Source of the DNA: Marine group II euryarchaeote REDSEA-S43_B8
GTDB taxonomy: Archaea > Thermoplasmatota > Poseidoniia > Poseidoniales > Thalassarchaeaceae
NCBI GenBank assembly: GCA_001629235.1
Contig: LUSA01000056.1
Coordinates: forward strand, 6,573 to 36,234
Length of the DNA stretch: 29,662 nucleotides
Reading direction: 5' to 3'
The translations under genes were made by a program, and so were the position numbers. Every line of letters begins with the position of its first letter. Within the stretch, counting starts at the first letter, position 1. A model generated the notes under the pieces. The model had not been told where the DNA came from. It saw only the letters and a program-made list of their open reading frames with translations, and searched no databases. Below, piece after piece: positions 7,447 through 14,830 of this stretch.

Positions 7447-8475
7447 ATGAGGGGGCAAGCAGCGCTAACAGTTACTCTGCTCGTCGTCTCCTCTCTTACT
7501 GGGTGCTTCGGAGTAGGATCGAGCAACAGTATCTTCGATGAGGAGGCCGAAAAAGAGCCTCTTCGGATAAATCATATTCAGATGAAGGGAACACATAACT
7601 CGTATCATGTAGAACCGCTGTTCTCCCCCACAAGGGAGTACATGTACACTCACCAACCACTTGACTTGCAGGCCTCTCAACAAGGAGTGAGGCAGTTCGA
7701 ATTAGATGTGTGGTGGGACCTCAGAGAGGGACTCAGAGTCTATCACAACCAGTATGACTCCGGGACAACATGCCCGACATTCGAGGATTGCCTAGGGACG
7801 TTGCTGGCATGGTCCAACGAGAATCCCATGCATCATCCCCTGTTCATCTGGGTTGAGCCCAAGGACTGGCCCGAGCAAGCAGCCGATGTGACAACCACTC
7901 TGGAGATTTCCGGGCTTCTGGATGACATAGAGGGGGAAATATCGGATTTCTGGCCACTGAACAAGACCATCACCCCTGACGATGTAAGGGGCGACAGCGA
8001 CAACCTCCGCGATGCGATAGGGGAAAATGGCTGGCCTCTTCTCGAGGAGAGTAGGGGGAAGGCAGTCTTCGTGTTGTTAGCGAGGGGGGAGGCCAGAGAT
8101 CTGTACATCCAAGGTTTTCCGGGATTAATCGGTGCTAGGATGTTCACCCTATCTGACGAAGGTAGCACCGAGGCTGCAATATTCTCCATCACCGATCCGG
8201 TGGGGAGTGGAGAAGAAATTTCCAGATTGGTTAGCGAGGGCTACATAGTCCGAAGCAGGGCAGACAGTGGGGGGGAGGAGGCAGACAACAATGACACTGC
8301 CAGGAGGGATGCCGCGCTTGCAGTTGGTGCGCATAGCATTTCCACGGACTACCCGGCGGAGGTCGATGGGTTGGACTACTGGGTCTCAATCCCAGAGGGG
8401 AACCCAAGCAGGTGCAACCCCATATCCTCGCCTTCTTGGTGCACTTCAGATAGCATCGAGGACTTAGCCCAATGA
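7447..8475 (+). CDS. Lipoprotein of the calcium-dependent phosphoinositide phospholipase C (PI-PLC C1) family
   Basis: The product has 342 residues from ATG 7447. That start gives a textbook lipoprotein signal: MRGQ, a hydrophobic run, then the lipobox SLTGC. The longer in-frame start at 7366 would bury this signal and overlap slyD, so it is rejected. After the signal come family motifs: IQMKGTHNSYH with the catalytic His, THQPLDLQ, QGVRQFELDVWWD with acidic metal ligands, VYHNQYDSGTTC with the second His, LAWSNENPMHHPLFIWVEPK, and near the end SISTDYPAE. Known members of this PI-PLC-like phosphodiesterase fold cleave phosphodiester bonds in phospholipid head groups or related substrates. It is likely anchored outside the membrane, acting on external phospholipids or glycerophosphodiesters. 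The precise substrate is an inference. Confidence 0.85.
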   Translation: MRGQAALTVTLLVVSSLTGCFGVGSSNSIFDEEAEKEPLRINHIQMKGTHNSYHVEPLFSPTREYMYTHQPLDLQASQQGVRQFELDVWWDLREGLRVYHNQYDSGTTCPTFEDCLGTLLAWSNENPMHHPLFIWVEPKDWPEQAADVTTTLEISGLLDDIEGEISDFWPLNKTITPDDVRGDSDNLRDAIGENGWPLLEESRGKAVFVLLARGEARDLYIQGFPGLIGARMFTLSDEGSTEAAIFSITDPVGSGEEISRLVSEGYIVRSRADSGGEEADNNDTARRDAALAVGAHSISTDYPAEVDGLDYWVSIPEGNPSRCNPISSPSWCTSDSIEDLAQ

Positions 8476-9126
8476 TTACGCTCTGGCAACGACCTTCAAC
8501 TCGATGGCAATAGAAGTCGGCAGGGCTTCGACTGAAACTGTCGTCCTTGCTGGCAGAATCTCTGAGAAGTACTCAGCGTAAACCTCGTTGTAGTCTTGGA
8601 AGTCCCTTTCCATGTCCGTGAGGAAGACTAGGACATCAACGATATTTTCCAGACCTAGCCCGTACTCCTCGAGAATTACTCTGATGTTACTAATCACTGA
8701 ATGTGTCTGTGCTCTGATGTCATATTCCAGGGGATTCCCACTCTCGTCCTTTATCGGTCCTCCTGGTATTTCGTCCGTCCCAGGCTGACGAGGCCCCATT
8801 CCACTAACGAAGACAAGGTCCCCCACTCTACGTAAATGGGGATAAGCTCCAACTGCCTTGGGACCTCCCTCTGCGATGAAGGCTCCATCCTCACTGGTAA
8901 GCTTACCAGCCGCCTTCCGTCCAACTACCGCTCCTAAGACACCTCCTACGGGACCACCAACTGCTACGCCAGCAGCTGCTCCCAGGGCTCCTCCAGCAGA
9001 TCTCGCAAGTGACTGCCCGACCTCGTCGTAAACCTTCTCGACAGCATCAGCAGGAGCAGAGACGATCCCCTCAACCATCCTCTTCCTTTTTTCCTCGGTC
9101 GTCATTTGCTCCTCCTCTTCCATCAT
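8476..9126 (-). CDS. RidA-family deaminase (2-aminomuconate deaminase-like) with glycine-rich N-terminal extension
   Basis: The product has 216 residues. Residues from about 88 to the end form a RidA/YjgF domain: GAYPHLRRVGDLVFVSG, DIRAQTHSVISNI, VDVLVFLTDMERDF, YNEVYAEYF, and PARTTVSVEALP with the substrate-binding Arg, followed by the Glu in IAIEL. This pattern matches 2-aminomuconate deaminases (AmnD type) more closely than housekeeping RidA. The first 85 residues are an acidic/basic helix and a glycine-zipper stretch (SAGGALGAAAGVAVGGPVGG) that could insert in or oligomerise at membranes. The ATGA overlap with the upstream dioxygenase subunit (9123-9126) fixes the start and shows translational coupling. 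Two neighbouring genes resemble the 2-aminophenol dioxygenase subunits, which supports the aminomuconate reading. True substrate is an inference. Confidence 0.85.
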   Translation of the reverse strand: MMEEEEQMTTEEKRKRMVEGIVSAPADAVEKVYDEVGQSLARSAGGALGAAAGVAVGGPVGGVLGAVVGRKAAGKLTSEDGAFIAEGGPKAVGAYPHLRRVGDLVFVSGMGPRQPGTDEIPGGPIKDESGNPLEYDIRAQTHSVISNIRVILEEYGLGLENIVDVLVFLTDMERDFQDYNEVYAEYFSEILPARTTVSVEALPTSIAIELKVVARA

Positions 9127-10046
9127 GGGGCCCCCGTATCCAATACTCCTCGATCACCATGGTAGTGTTCAACATCGTCCTCATCGAACTCCTTGTCGCC
9201 CACTGATCCTTTCGATGGAGTCAGAACTACAACTGCCCCTCCCGAGCCATGCAGTGCCTCATAGGCCAAAACCTCGCCTGTGTAGTTGTTGTGCTGGCCC
9301 ATTGTAGCGGACATCCACCAGGCCGGCTTGTATGCCACGACCTTTTGCACTCTAATCTGCCCATGAATCTCTCTAGAAAGCTGACTTAGGTCCTCCAGCC
9401 TGCCGTCCCCGAAGAACTCTAGGATTTTCTTATTCCACTCGTCATCCTTAGCAGAGTGGATCCTGTCCTCTGCAGGGTCAATGTGCTCTGTGAACATCCT
9501 GTTTGAAAGGCTGGAAACTACCACTACCACTGCCTTCTTGCCCTGAGCGCCAATAGCATCACGCGCAGACTTGCCCAGAACAATTGTCTCGGCTCTATTT
9601 GCATACATGTTACTGGATACGATGCATGCAGGAATCCTGTTATCTGGGTTTAGAAGCTTGAGAGCAACAATCGAGCCTGTGTCTATCGGAAAACCATCGT
9701 AAGACACCGTTCTAGATTGTAGTCCTCTCGACTCCGCCGACTCTCTGAATTTCTCAGCAAACTCCGTGTCCATCTTGAACTTGTATGGCATGCTACCCAG
9801 GTAGTGGAAGTCATCGTCCACATGCACCCATTCCGGCTCGGGATGCCCCTGAATCTGGTGTCCAATGATGCTAGGCCAGGTTGTCGAGTATACCAGTATC
9901 AGGTCTGCTTCGCTTTCCTCGATCCTTTTCCTACATGTCTCGAATGCATCCCTTAGCTTCCCATATCCCTCACTTGCATCTGGTGATAGAAGTGGTTGTG
10001 GGTGGGGAGGACAGTAAATCCCGAAAAGAATCTCTGGATCCGACAC
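9123..10046 (-). CDS. Extradiol ring-cleavage dioxygenase, alpha-type subunit (2-aminophenol 1,6-dioxygenase-like)
   Basis: A 307-residue member of the LigB/class III extradiol dioxygenase superfamily. It contains LILVYSTTWPSIIGHQ, WVHVDDDFHYLG, DGFPIDTGS, SSNMYANRAET, VVSSLSNRMF and DPAEDRIHSAKDDEWN, a pattern I recognise from the alpha subunit of 2-aminophenol 1,6-dioxygenase. At the position of the second iron-ligand His of catalytic subunits (PHW) this protein has TTW, so it is probably the non-catalytic partner. It sits 9 nt after the catalytic-type subunit gene and overlaps the deaminase gene by 4 nt. Together they look like one operon for an aminophenol-like ring-opening step. The C-terminus is acidic (GDKEFDEDDVEHYHGD). 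Substrate unknown; 2-aminophenol, or another o-aminophenolic or catecholic compound, are candidates. Confidence 0.85.
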   Translation of the reverse strand: MSDPEILFGIYCPPHPQPLLSPDASEGYGKLRDAFETCRKRIEESEADLILVYSTTWPSIIGHQIQGHPEPEWVHVDDDFHYLGSMPYKFKMDTEFAEKFRESAESRGLQSRTVSYDGFPIDTGSIVALKLLNPDNRIPACIVSSNMYANRAETIVLGKSARDAIGAQGKKAVVVVVSSLSNRMFTEHIDPAEDRIHSAKDDEWNKKILEFFGDGRLEDLSQLSREIHGQIRVQKVVAYKPAWWMSATMGQHNNYTGEVLAYEALHGSGGAVVVLTPSKGSVGDKEFDEDDVEHYHGDRGVLDTGAP

Positions 10047-10055
10047 TTAATCACC

Positions 10056-10961
10056 TCAGAGCACAATCTCTCTAGTTGCCTCTAGTGGGTCCCAAGCGGC
10101 AATCAGGTTACCCGTGCCAATCACTGACTGGTAACCGTAAATCTCAGCAGGGTACTCCGGATAACCCATGGCTGCCATCATCCAAGTCAGCCCTCCGGCT
10201 TCAGTCTCAGCGATCGTCTGCTCCGTGAATTCCGGCATAATGTCGATCACTTCTTTCATCTTCCCATCTCTCATCAGGTCTACCAGCTTCATGTCCCAGA
10301 CGTATTGGCTGTGATTGTATATGTGCTCCCTGCTCATATCCTCAGGGAGTGGAGACTCAGTTACGAAGTGCCTGTGGGATAGGCTATGGCTGCTGATCAG
10401 TACAACTTTCTTCCCACTCTCTTCTATTGCCTTTGCACAGGCATCTCCAAGGGCACTGGCTTGCTCATTCATCACTTCTGGTGAGTAGTAGTGCGCGTTT
10501 CGGTTACTACTTATCGTCACGAGTGGCTTATCCCACTCAGGATTAAGCATGTGGCATGACGTGATTGTCCCATAGTCGATTCTGAAGTCAGGATTCCGCA
10601 TCATCTTAGTCACTATCCCGGATTCCCCAGCAACCTCGCACATCTTCTCTGCCAACTCTACATCGACTGAGATGTCGTAGTTGAACCTGAAGAGATTAGG
10701 AAAAACAGGGTCAACCGACTTCGACTTGAATTTAGGTAGCCCGAGGAAATGAGTTCCGATGTAAGTCTGCCAGTGAGGGGTGAAGATGACCATTGCATCG
10801 TAGTCAATTGATTTCAGTTTCCTTGCGAGTCTGTTGTAACCCCATCTGAGTGTCTCCCATCCTCCTTCTGCGAAAGCCTCGTTCTGTTCCGGATTCTCCG
10901 CATAAACCACATGCGGGGGGTGCGGTGCGAGGCATCCTAGTACAATCTCTCCCTTCGCCAT
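10056..10961 (-). CDS. Extradiol ring-cleavage dioxygenase, catalytic beta-type subunit (2-aminophenol 1,6-dioxygenase-like)
   Basis: The product has 301 residues. The N-terminus (GEIVLGCLAPHPPHVVY, GGWETLRWGY) closely resembles the catalytic subunit of 2-aminophenol 1,6-dioxygenase. Candidate non-heme Fe(II) ligands are H14, H63 (TPHWQTY) and E252; H196 (SHSLSHRHF) and Y130 fit second-sphere acid/base roles. MMRNPDFRIDYGTIT and PVFPNLFRFNYDISVDVEL are further family stretches. The known reaction opens the ring of 2-aminophenol between C1 and C6 with O2, giving 2-aminomuconate semialdehyde. The gene leads the operon, and a strong Shine-Dalgarno GGAGGGAT (10962-10969) abuts the ATG. A dehydrogenase for the semialdehyde is not present in the window. 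The call to family is strong; the physiological substrate is inferred. Confidence 0.87.
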   Translation of the reverse strand: MAKGEIVLGCLAPHPPHVVYAENPEQNEAFAEGGWETLRWGYNRLARKLKSIDYDAMVIFTPHWQTYIGTHFLGLPKFKSKSVDPVFPNLFRFNYDISVDVELAEKMCEVAGESGIVTKMMRNPDFRIDYGTITSCHMLNPEWDKPLVTISSNRNAHYYSPEVMNEQASALGDACAKAIEESGKKVVLISSHSLSHRHFVTESPLPEDMSREHIYNHSQYVWDMKLVDLMRDGKMKEVIDIMPEFTEQTIAETEAGGLTWMMAAMGYPEYPAEIYGYQSVIGTGNLIAAWDPLEATREIVL

Positions 10962-10990
10962 ATCCCTCCGAGGTAGAGAAATCTAAAGAA
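10962..10990 (-). promoter_or_regulatory. Shine-Dalgarno and AT-rich promoter-like stretch before the dioxygenase operon
   Basis: On the minus strand GGAGGGAT (10962-10969) immediately precedes ATG 10961, an unusually good ribosome binding site for this window. An AT-rich TTTCTTTAGATTT stretch lies 17-30 nt upstream of the ATG and could include a TATA box. No divergent operator repeat is obvious in the 82-nt gap to the next gene. Confidence 0.4.
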
Positions 10991-11043
10991 AACCTTCCGG
11001 CCCTCCTAGTAGAGTTCATGGGACACCTCTTGGACGCTGTGTC

Positions 11044-11454
11044 ATGAAGTGGGACGAACCTCCTCTTTGGCCAGTGGCGGTGCCGAGTCTAGCCGGATTC
11101 GCAGCAGCATGCATCCCATATGTGATTCCAAACACTCCTCAGCTCGTGGGTGGCGAACTGACAACTCCATTCATCCTACTGGTGATTATGAGTCCACTCC
11201 TATACTTCTCCCCTGAGCCGACCGGGGGAAGGACAGAGTTGATACTAGGAGCCAATATTGGAATGTTCTTTGCATTCTTTCCCCAAGCAATATTCTTCGT
11301 TTGGTTCATCATAGTCATCCTGCTTTGGCTAGCCCAGTCAATGTATGTCTGGAGGAGGAATTACCCAGCTTTCAGAATCGGGACTTGGCTTGGATTAGGA
11401 GCAGTTTCTGGACTATTCATCGGAGGTCTGTTTGGGCACCTCATCCTTGTCTGA
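11044..11454 (+). CDS. Small unknown membrane protein (136 residues, about 4 helices)
   Basis: I do not recognise this protein. It is very hydrophobic with about four predicted membrane helices: AVPSLAGFAAACIPYVI, TPFILLVIMSPLLYF, LILGANIGMFFAFFPQAIFFVWFIIVILLWLA (which may be two), and a glycine-rich last helix (LGLGAVSGLFIGGLFGHLI). Short charged stretches (WRRNYPAFR) probably face the cytoplasm. It is divergent from the dioxygenase operon and its 3' end overlaps the convergent PAP2 gene by 42 nt (11413-11454). The ATG at 11044 is the only sensible start. No function is proposed. Confidence 0.65.
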   Translation: MKWDEPPLWPVAVPSLAGFAAACIPYVIPNTPQLVGGELTTPFILLVIMSPLLYFSPEPTGGRTELILGANIGMFFAFFPQAIFFVWFIIVILLWLAQSMYVWRRNYPAFRIGTWLGLGAVSGLFIGGLFGHLILV

Positions 11455-12825
11455 CCAGATCATCCTCCCTACCACAAGTCCGCTTATTGCGAAAGATGGG
11501 ACAGATGACAGGACTCCGGTCCAGATGAGATCCCCATCCACGTACTCAATCGTGATCCTGACTTCGCCAACCCCATAATCCCCTTGATTGGAAACCAGAA
11601 CATAATGTCCGTCGTATACCGTGGGAGTCTCAACCTCTACCTGGTAAGCCTCTCCCGGAGAGAGGATTTGAATGTCCCGATCAGAGAATCCTGACCAGTC
11701 GATCTTCCCTCCTCTGGCATGCTCTTCGACCATGTCCCTGTGAATTACTAGAATCTGTACGTCTTCTAATCCTACATTTGTGACCTCTACCTCTGCTGGG
11801 TGCCACAAACTGTGTACCTCGATGACGTCAAGGTTAACGTCTCCGGACCCAACTCTCATCGTAGGCTCATTTTCATCGGTCCCCGGACCATCTACGATGA
11901 CAAATACTAGCACCAGGGTCCCGATTACGGAGAATACGGTAGCGGTGTAAGAAACGTTCCTTGGATGAGCGAGGGAGCGCAAACCGTTCTCTCTGAGATT
12001 CCTAAGCTTGGGTTGGATGCCATGGGCGAAGAGAGCGCATATTACGGCAAGTATCACTCCTGGGATGACGTCCGAAATCCAGTGAATTCCAAGGTATTGT
12101 ATGCTGAACAAATAGATCGGTATATTTGCTGCTACGAAAAGGTCAAACTCCCTGTGGCGCCATTCCGACATTTTGATTCCCAGGCCTCTAACGTGTAGTC
12201 GATTGATTATCAATAGGCCAAGCGGGAGGCCAACATGCAGACTCGGGATGCCGTTGTCCAGTGGGTCTACTTCAGTGAAGAAGAATAGGTTCCACGACTC
12301 GTGGTACATGATAGCATCCATTCCTGGAATGAATGAGGATGTCACCTCGACGTTGAAGAAGAGGTAGAGGGGGATGGCGAGCACGTAGATTATCGAGTAG
12401 TTCAGCACTGCCTTGTCGGCCATGACCTCATCCCTGCAGAGGATGTAGTAAATCGGACTGAACCAAATCAGGAACAGGTAGACGAACAGGTAGTGGAAGG
12501 ACAGGATATCGCTAAGCATTTCGTTACGAAAACTCTCCTGGACCCAGAGAGTCAACTCTCCTTCGAATCCGTGAACGTAGTGCGTAAATCCGCCGACCCG
12601 GGGCTTTATCGCCTCGTTGTGTTGGTCAATGAAGGCCTTAAATCCGTACATTATTAGATAAACAGAAATATGCCACTTGTACCCCTTTTCCTTGATTTCT
12701 CCTAGTAGATCGGACAGTGCAACCCTCATCTCAGGCTCGTCTCTAGTTAGGATCCTCTGGATCGGAATGGTCAGCAGGAGTATCGCACCCATTACCGTCT
12801 CGTACGGTCCGAAAGGCCACTCCAT
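11413..12825 (-). CDS. PAP2-superfamily membrane phosphatase/phosphotransferase with C-terminal extracytoplasmic domain
   Basis: The product has about 470 residues from ATG 12825 (a TTG at 12873 would add 16). It has several membrane helices, with two PAP2 signatures: GIPSLHVGLPLG (PSxH with catalytic His) and YLGIHWISDVIPG (the HxxxD-type second His). This arrangement, and the long cytoplasmic N-terminal part, resemble inositol phosphorylceramide synthase and archaeal phospholipid head-group transferases more than simple phosphatases. After the last helices (about residue 300) a roughly 120-residue beta-rich domain follows (EVTNVGLEDVQILVIHRD, SPGEAYQVEVETPTVYDG), then a final hydrophobic helix and a charged tail. 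The activity on lipid head groups is inferred. It converges on the small membrane-protein gene with a 42-nt overlap. Confidence 0.78.
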   Translation of the reverse strand: MEWPFGPYETVMGAILLLTIPIQRILTRDEPEMRVALSDLLGEIKEKGYKWHISVYLIMYGFKAFIDQHNEAIKPRVGGFTHYVHGFEGELTLWVQESFRNEMLSDILSFHYLFVYLFLIWFSPIYYILCRDEVMADKAVLNYSIIYVLAIPLYLFFNVEVTSSFIPGMDAIMYHESWNLFFFTEVDPLDNGIPSLHVGLPLGLLIINRLHVRGLGIKMSEWRHREFDLFVAANIPIYLFSIQYLGIHWISDVIPGVILAVICALFAHGIQPKLRNLRENGLRSLAHPRNVSYTATVFSVIGTLVLVFVIVDGPGTDENEPTMRVGSGDVNLDVIEVHSLWHPAEVEVTNVGLEDVQILVIHRDMVEEHARGGKIDWSGFSDRDIQILSPGEAYQVEVETPTVYDGHYVLVSNQGDYGVGEVRITIEYVDGDLIWTGVLSSVPSFAISGLVVGRMIWSDKDEVPKQTSDE

Positions 12826-12931
12826 GGTCGAACCGTCTACAATCGAGTCAAGAAACTTACAGACGCTGAGCAATCGTCCCCCTCATTACTAGGTCCCCAA
12901 TCCATAAGTCGAGATACTCGAGGCGCATCGC

Positions 12932-13396
12932 ATGGATGGGCACGTTCTCTGGCTAGCTCAGTGCGAAGAAATAGGCTTCACACCTGACCCGCGCAAGTAT
13001 GAGGAGGGCACTCGAACGTCGCAGGACGCTGCTGATCAACTGGGATGCGAAGTAGCGCATATCGCCAAATCGATAGTATTCAGCGGAGAGGAAGGAGCCG
13101 TTATAGTGATCACATCAGGATCCAACAGGGTAGAAAGAAAGAGGAAACTGAAGCGAATACTCGGATTCAAGCCCGGGATGGCTTCTCCTGAATACGTTCT
13201 CCAAAGCACCGGTTACGCCGTTGGTGGGGTCCCGCCATTCGGACACACAAGCCCCGTCACAGTACTGATGGACGAGGATTTGATGCAATACGACTTGGTT
13301 TGGGGCGCAGCGGGGACTGCTCAGACAGTATTCCCAATCACTCCCGAGAAACTCAGAGAAGTTTCCGGGGCCAAGCTAGGAGATGTGAAACAGTAG
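12932..13396 (+). CDS. YbaK/EbsC-family aminoacyl-tRNA editing protein
   Basis: This 154-residue protein has the YbaK/ProX deacylase fold. Motifs include RTSQDAADQLGCEVAHIAKSIVF, with the conserved Lys of the active site, and GYAVGGVPPFGHTSPVTVLMDEDL with the GGxxPFG hallmark. Known members clear mischarged tRNA, such as Ala- or Cys-tRNA(Pro). Some archaea use free-standing versions. The specific substrate cannot be told from sequence. GAGGCG lies about 8 nt before ATG 12932, and a 5-bp inverted repeat (TCGAG at 12909-12913, CTCGA at 12917-12921) sits next to it. The next gene, a uracil-DNA glycosylase, starts directly after the stop codon, so the two are probably translated from one mRNA. 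Confidence 0.9.
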   Translation: MDGHVLWLAQCEEIGFTPDPRKYEEGTRTSQDAADQLGCEVAHIAKSIVFSGEEGAVIVITSGSNRVERKRKLKRILGFKPGMASPEYVLQSTGYAVGGVPPFGHTSPVTVLMDEDLMQYDLVWGAAGTAQTVFPITPEKLREVSGAKLGDVKQ

Positions 13397-14134
13397 ATGG
13401 TGGACGTGGTGAACGAACTCATTACTTCCGCTTCCCGATTGAGGGATGCTTCCCAATCGATAGCAAGGAGGATTGTCTCAGAAGGAGTCGCTGACCTCAT
13501 TTACAACCCCCTCAATTATGCATGGGAGGTACATGAGGAGTTCATTCGAAGGACTGGTGGGAATGGTGCGAAGTGCATTCTGCTCGGTATGAACCCCGGT
13601 CCACATGGGATGGGCCAGATGGGCATCCCGTTCGCAGCAACATCGGTCGTTAGAGACTTGATTCGGATTACGGGGATAACCGTTGCAAAACCCGAGATAA
13701 CTCATCCTAAAAGACCTGTAAACGGTCTAGATCACCCAAAGGAGGAAGTCTCTGGAACAAGACTGTGGGGAGTGCTCGAGCACAGATACGGAGACATCGA
13801 TAAGATATCCAAGGAAGTCTACGTAGTCAACCACTGCCCACTAATGATTCTGAATGGTGATAGGGGAACCAACGTAACACCAAACAACGTTGCCGGACAG
13901 GCAGTAGACGATCTGATGGATATTTGCGATCAGCACCTGAGGGAGGTCGTGGATGCATTAGGAGCCAGAAAGGTGGTAGGAATCGGGAAGTACGCAGAGA
14001 AGAGAGCAGTCACTGCTCTTCACGGCTATGGAGTCTCAATAGAAACATGCTGGCACCCTTCTCCAGCCTCCCCTCTGGCAAATAGGAATGGAGGTGCCGA
14101 TTGGAGGGCAAACATAAGCAAGGTCCTGCCCTAA
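13397..14134 (+). CDS. SMUG1-type single-strand-selective uracil-DNA glycosylase
   Basis: This 245-residue protein removes uracil (and possibly oxidised pyrimidines) from DNA in base-excision repair. The two diagnostic motifs are present: GMNPGPHGMGQMGIPF (water-activating/uracil pocket loop, with Asn) and WHPSPASPL (the minor-groove intercalation loop with His). YVVNHCPL between them is also characteristic of SMUG1. SMUG1-like enzymes are mainly known from animals and some bacteria. Other UDG families are more usual in archaea. The start codon follows directly on the YbaK-type gene's stop, with no gap. A short T-rich hairpin-like stretch (14137-14150) follows the stop codon. The call to family is strong from both motifs. 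Confidence 0.92.
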   Translation: MVDVVNELITSASRLRDASQSIARRIVSEGVADLIYNPLNYAWEVHEEFIRRTGGNGAKCILLGMNPGPHGMGQMGIPFAATSVVRDLIRITGITVAKPEITHPKRPVNGLDHPKEEVSGTRLWGVLEHRYGDIDKISKEVYVVNHCPLMILNGDRGTNVTPNNVAGQAVDDLMDICDQHLREVVDALGARKVVGIGKYAEKRAVTALHGYGVSIETCWHPSPASPLANRNGGADWRANISKVLP

Positions 14135-14136
14135 AG

Positions 14137-14150
14137 GTTGTTTTTGCAAC
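14137..14150 (+). terminator. Possible terminator after the uracil-DNA glycosylase gene
   Basis: GTTG (14137-14140), a T5 run and CAAC (14147-14150) form a small inverted repeat 2 nt after the stop codon. A T-run of this sort can end archaeal transcripts. The stem is only 4 bp, so the evidence is weak. Confidence 0.3.
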
Positions 14151-14171
14151 ACTTAATTTCCTAGACAACAG

Positions 14172-14179
14172 TTAAGTTT
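14172..14179 (+). promoter_or_regulatory. TATA-like box upstream of the acyl-CoA synthetase gene
   Basis: TTAAGTTT is centred about 26 nt before ATG 14201, the position expected for an archaeal TATA box driving a leaderless transcript. A second AT-rich element, CTTAATTT, lies at 14152-14159. No Shine-Dalgarno precedes the ATG, which supports leaderless initiation. Confidence 0.4.
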
Positions 14180-14200
14180 CAATCTGAACTCAAAAAAACC

Positions 14201-14830
14201 ATGTCGGCGAAGACAACTCCCGAATACCTAATTGAAAACGCAGAAAAATACCCCAACGAGGCAGCCATCTCATCCAAGGACGAGAACGGAAACTGGGACA
14301 CGACCACTTGGTCCGAGTTCAAGGACGACGTAGTCGCACTTTCGAAGGCCCTCATTGCCAATGGATTTGATGCCGGAGATAAGCTAAGCATATACTCATA
14401 CAATCGAAAGGAGTGGTATTCAGCTTACTCCGCTGCCAACATGTGCAATGGTGCGGCCGTAGGGGTCTACCACACATGCTCTCCTGAGGAGGTCGAATGG
14501 GTCGTGGGCAACTCCGACTCAAAGGTGGTCTTCGTTGGCAACAACCCGATGGATGGGGGAGAAGAAGGAAAGATGTGCTCTCATCGCTTGAACGAGGCAC
14601 TGCCCTCGTTGGACAAGGTCGAGGTCGTCGTCATCATGGACGGGGTGGATATGCCTGATCACCCCAAGTCAATTTCATGGTCCGATTTCCTCGCCAGCGG
14701 AAGCGATATCGACGATTCCCAGGTAATGGAAAGGGCCTCCAGCATAAAGCCCGATGACACAGCCTCGCTGATCTACACATCAGGTACCACTGCTCATGGC
14801 TTCCATGTGCACACGTTTTCGGCCAGCTAG
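14201..14830 (+). pseudogene. Long-chain acyl-CoA synthetase, N-terminal fragment (broken gene)
   Basis: Residues 1 to about 197 are a typical start of an AMP-forming acyl-CoA synthetase: TPEYLIENAEKYPNEAA, LSIYSYNRKEWYSAYSAA, NGAAVGVYHTCSPEEVEWVV, then DDTASLIYTSGTT, the beginning of the P-loop motif. It should continue with a G-x-PKG loop and a His-containing helix, but after SGTT (14780-14791) the frame runs into 13 unrelated residues and a stop at 14830. About 40 residues that normally link SGTT to the LPxxH motif are absent, and the following sequence continues in another frame (from about 14791). As written, the gene cannot make a full enzyme. Candidates are a real deletion, or an assembly or sequencing error. 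The enzyme would activate fatty acids to acyl-CoA. Confidence 0.85.

Noticed and set aside
10056..10961. MEMO1-type or DODA-type identity for the LigB proteins
   Set aside because: Residue patterns such as GGWETLRWGY and the partner operon genes match the aminophenol dioxygenase group better.
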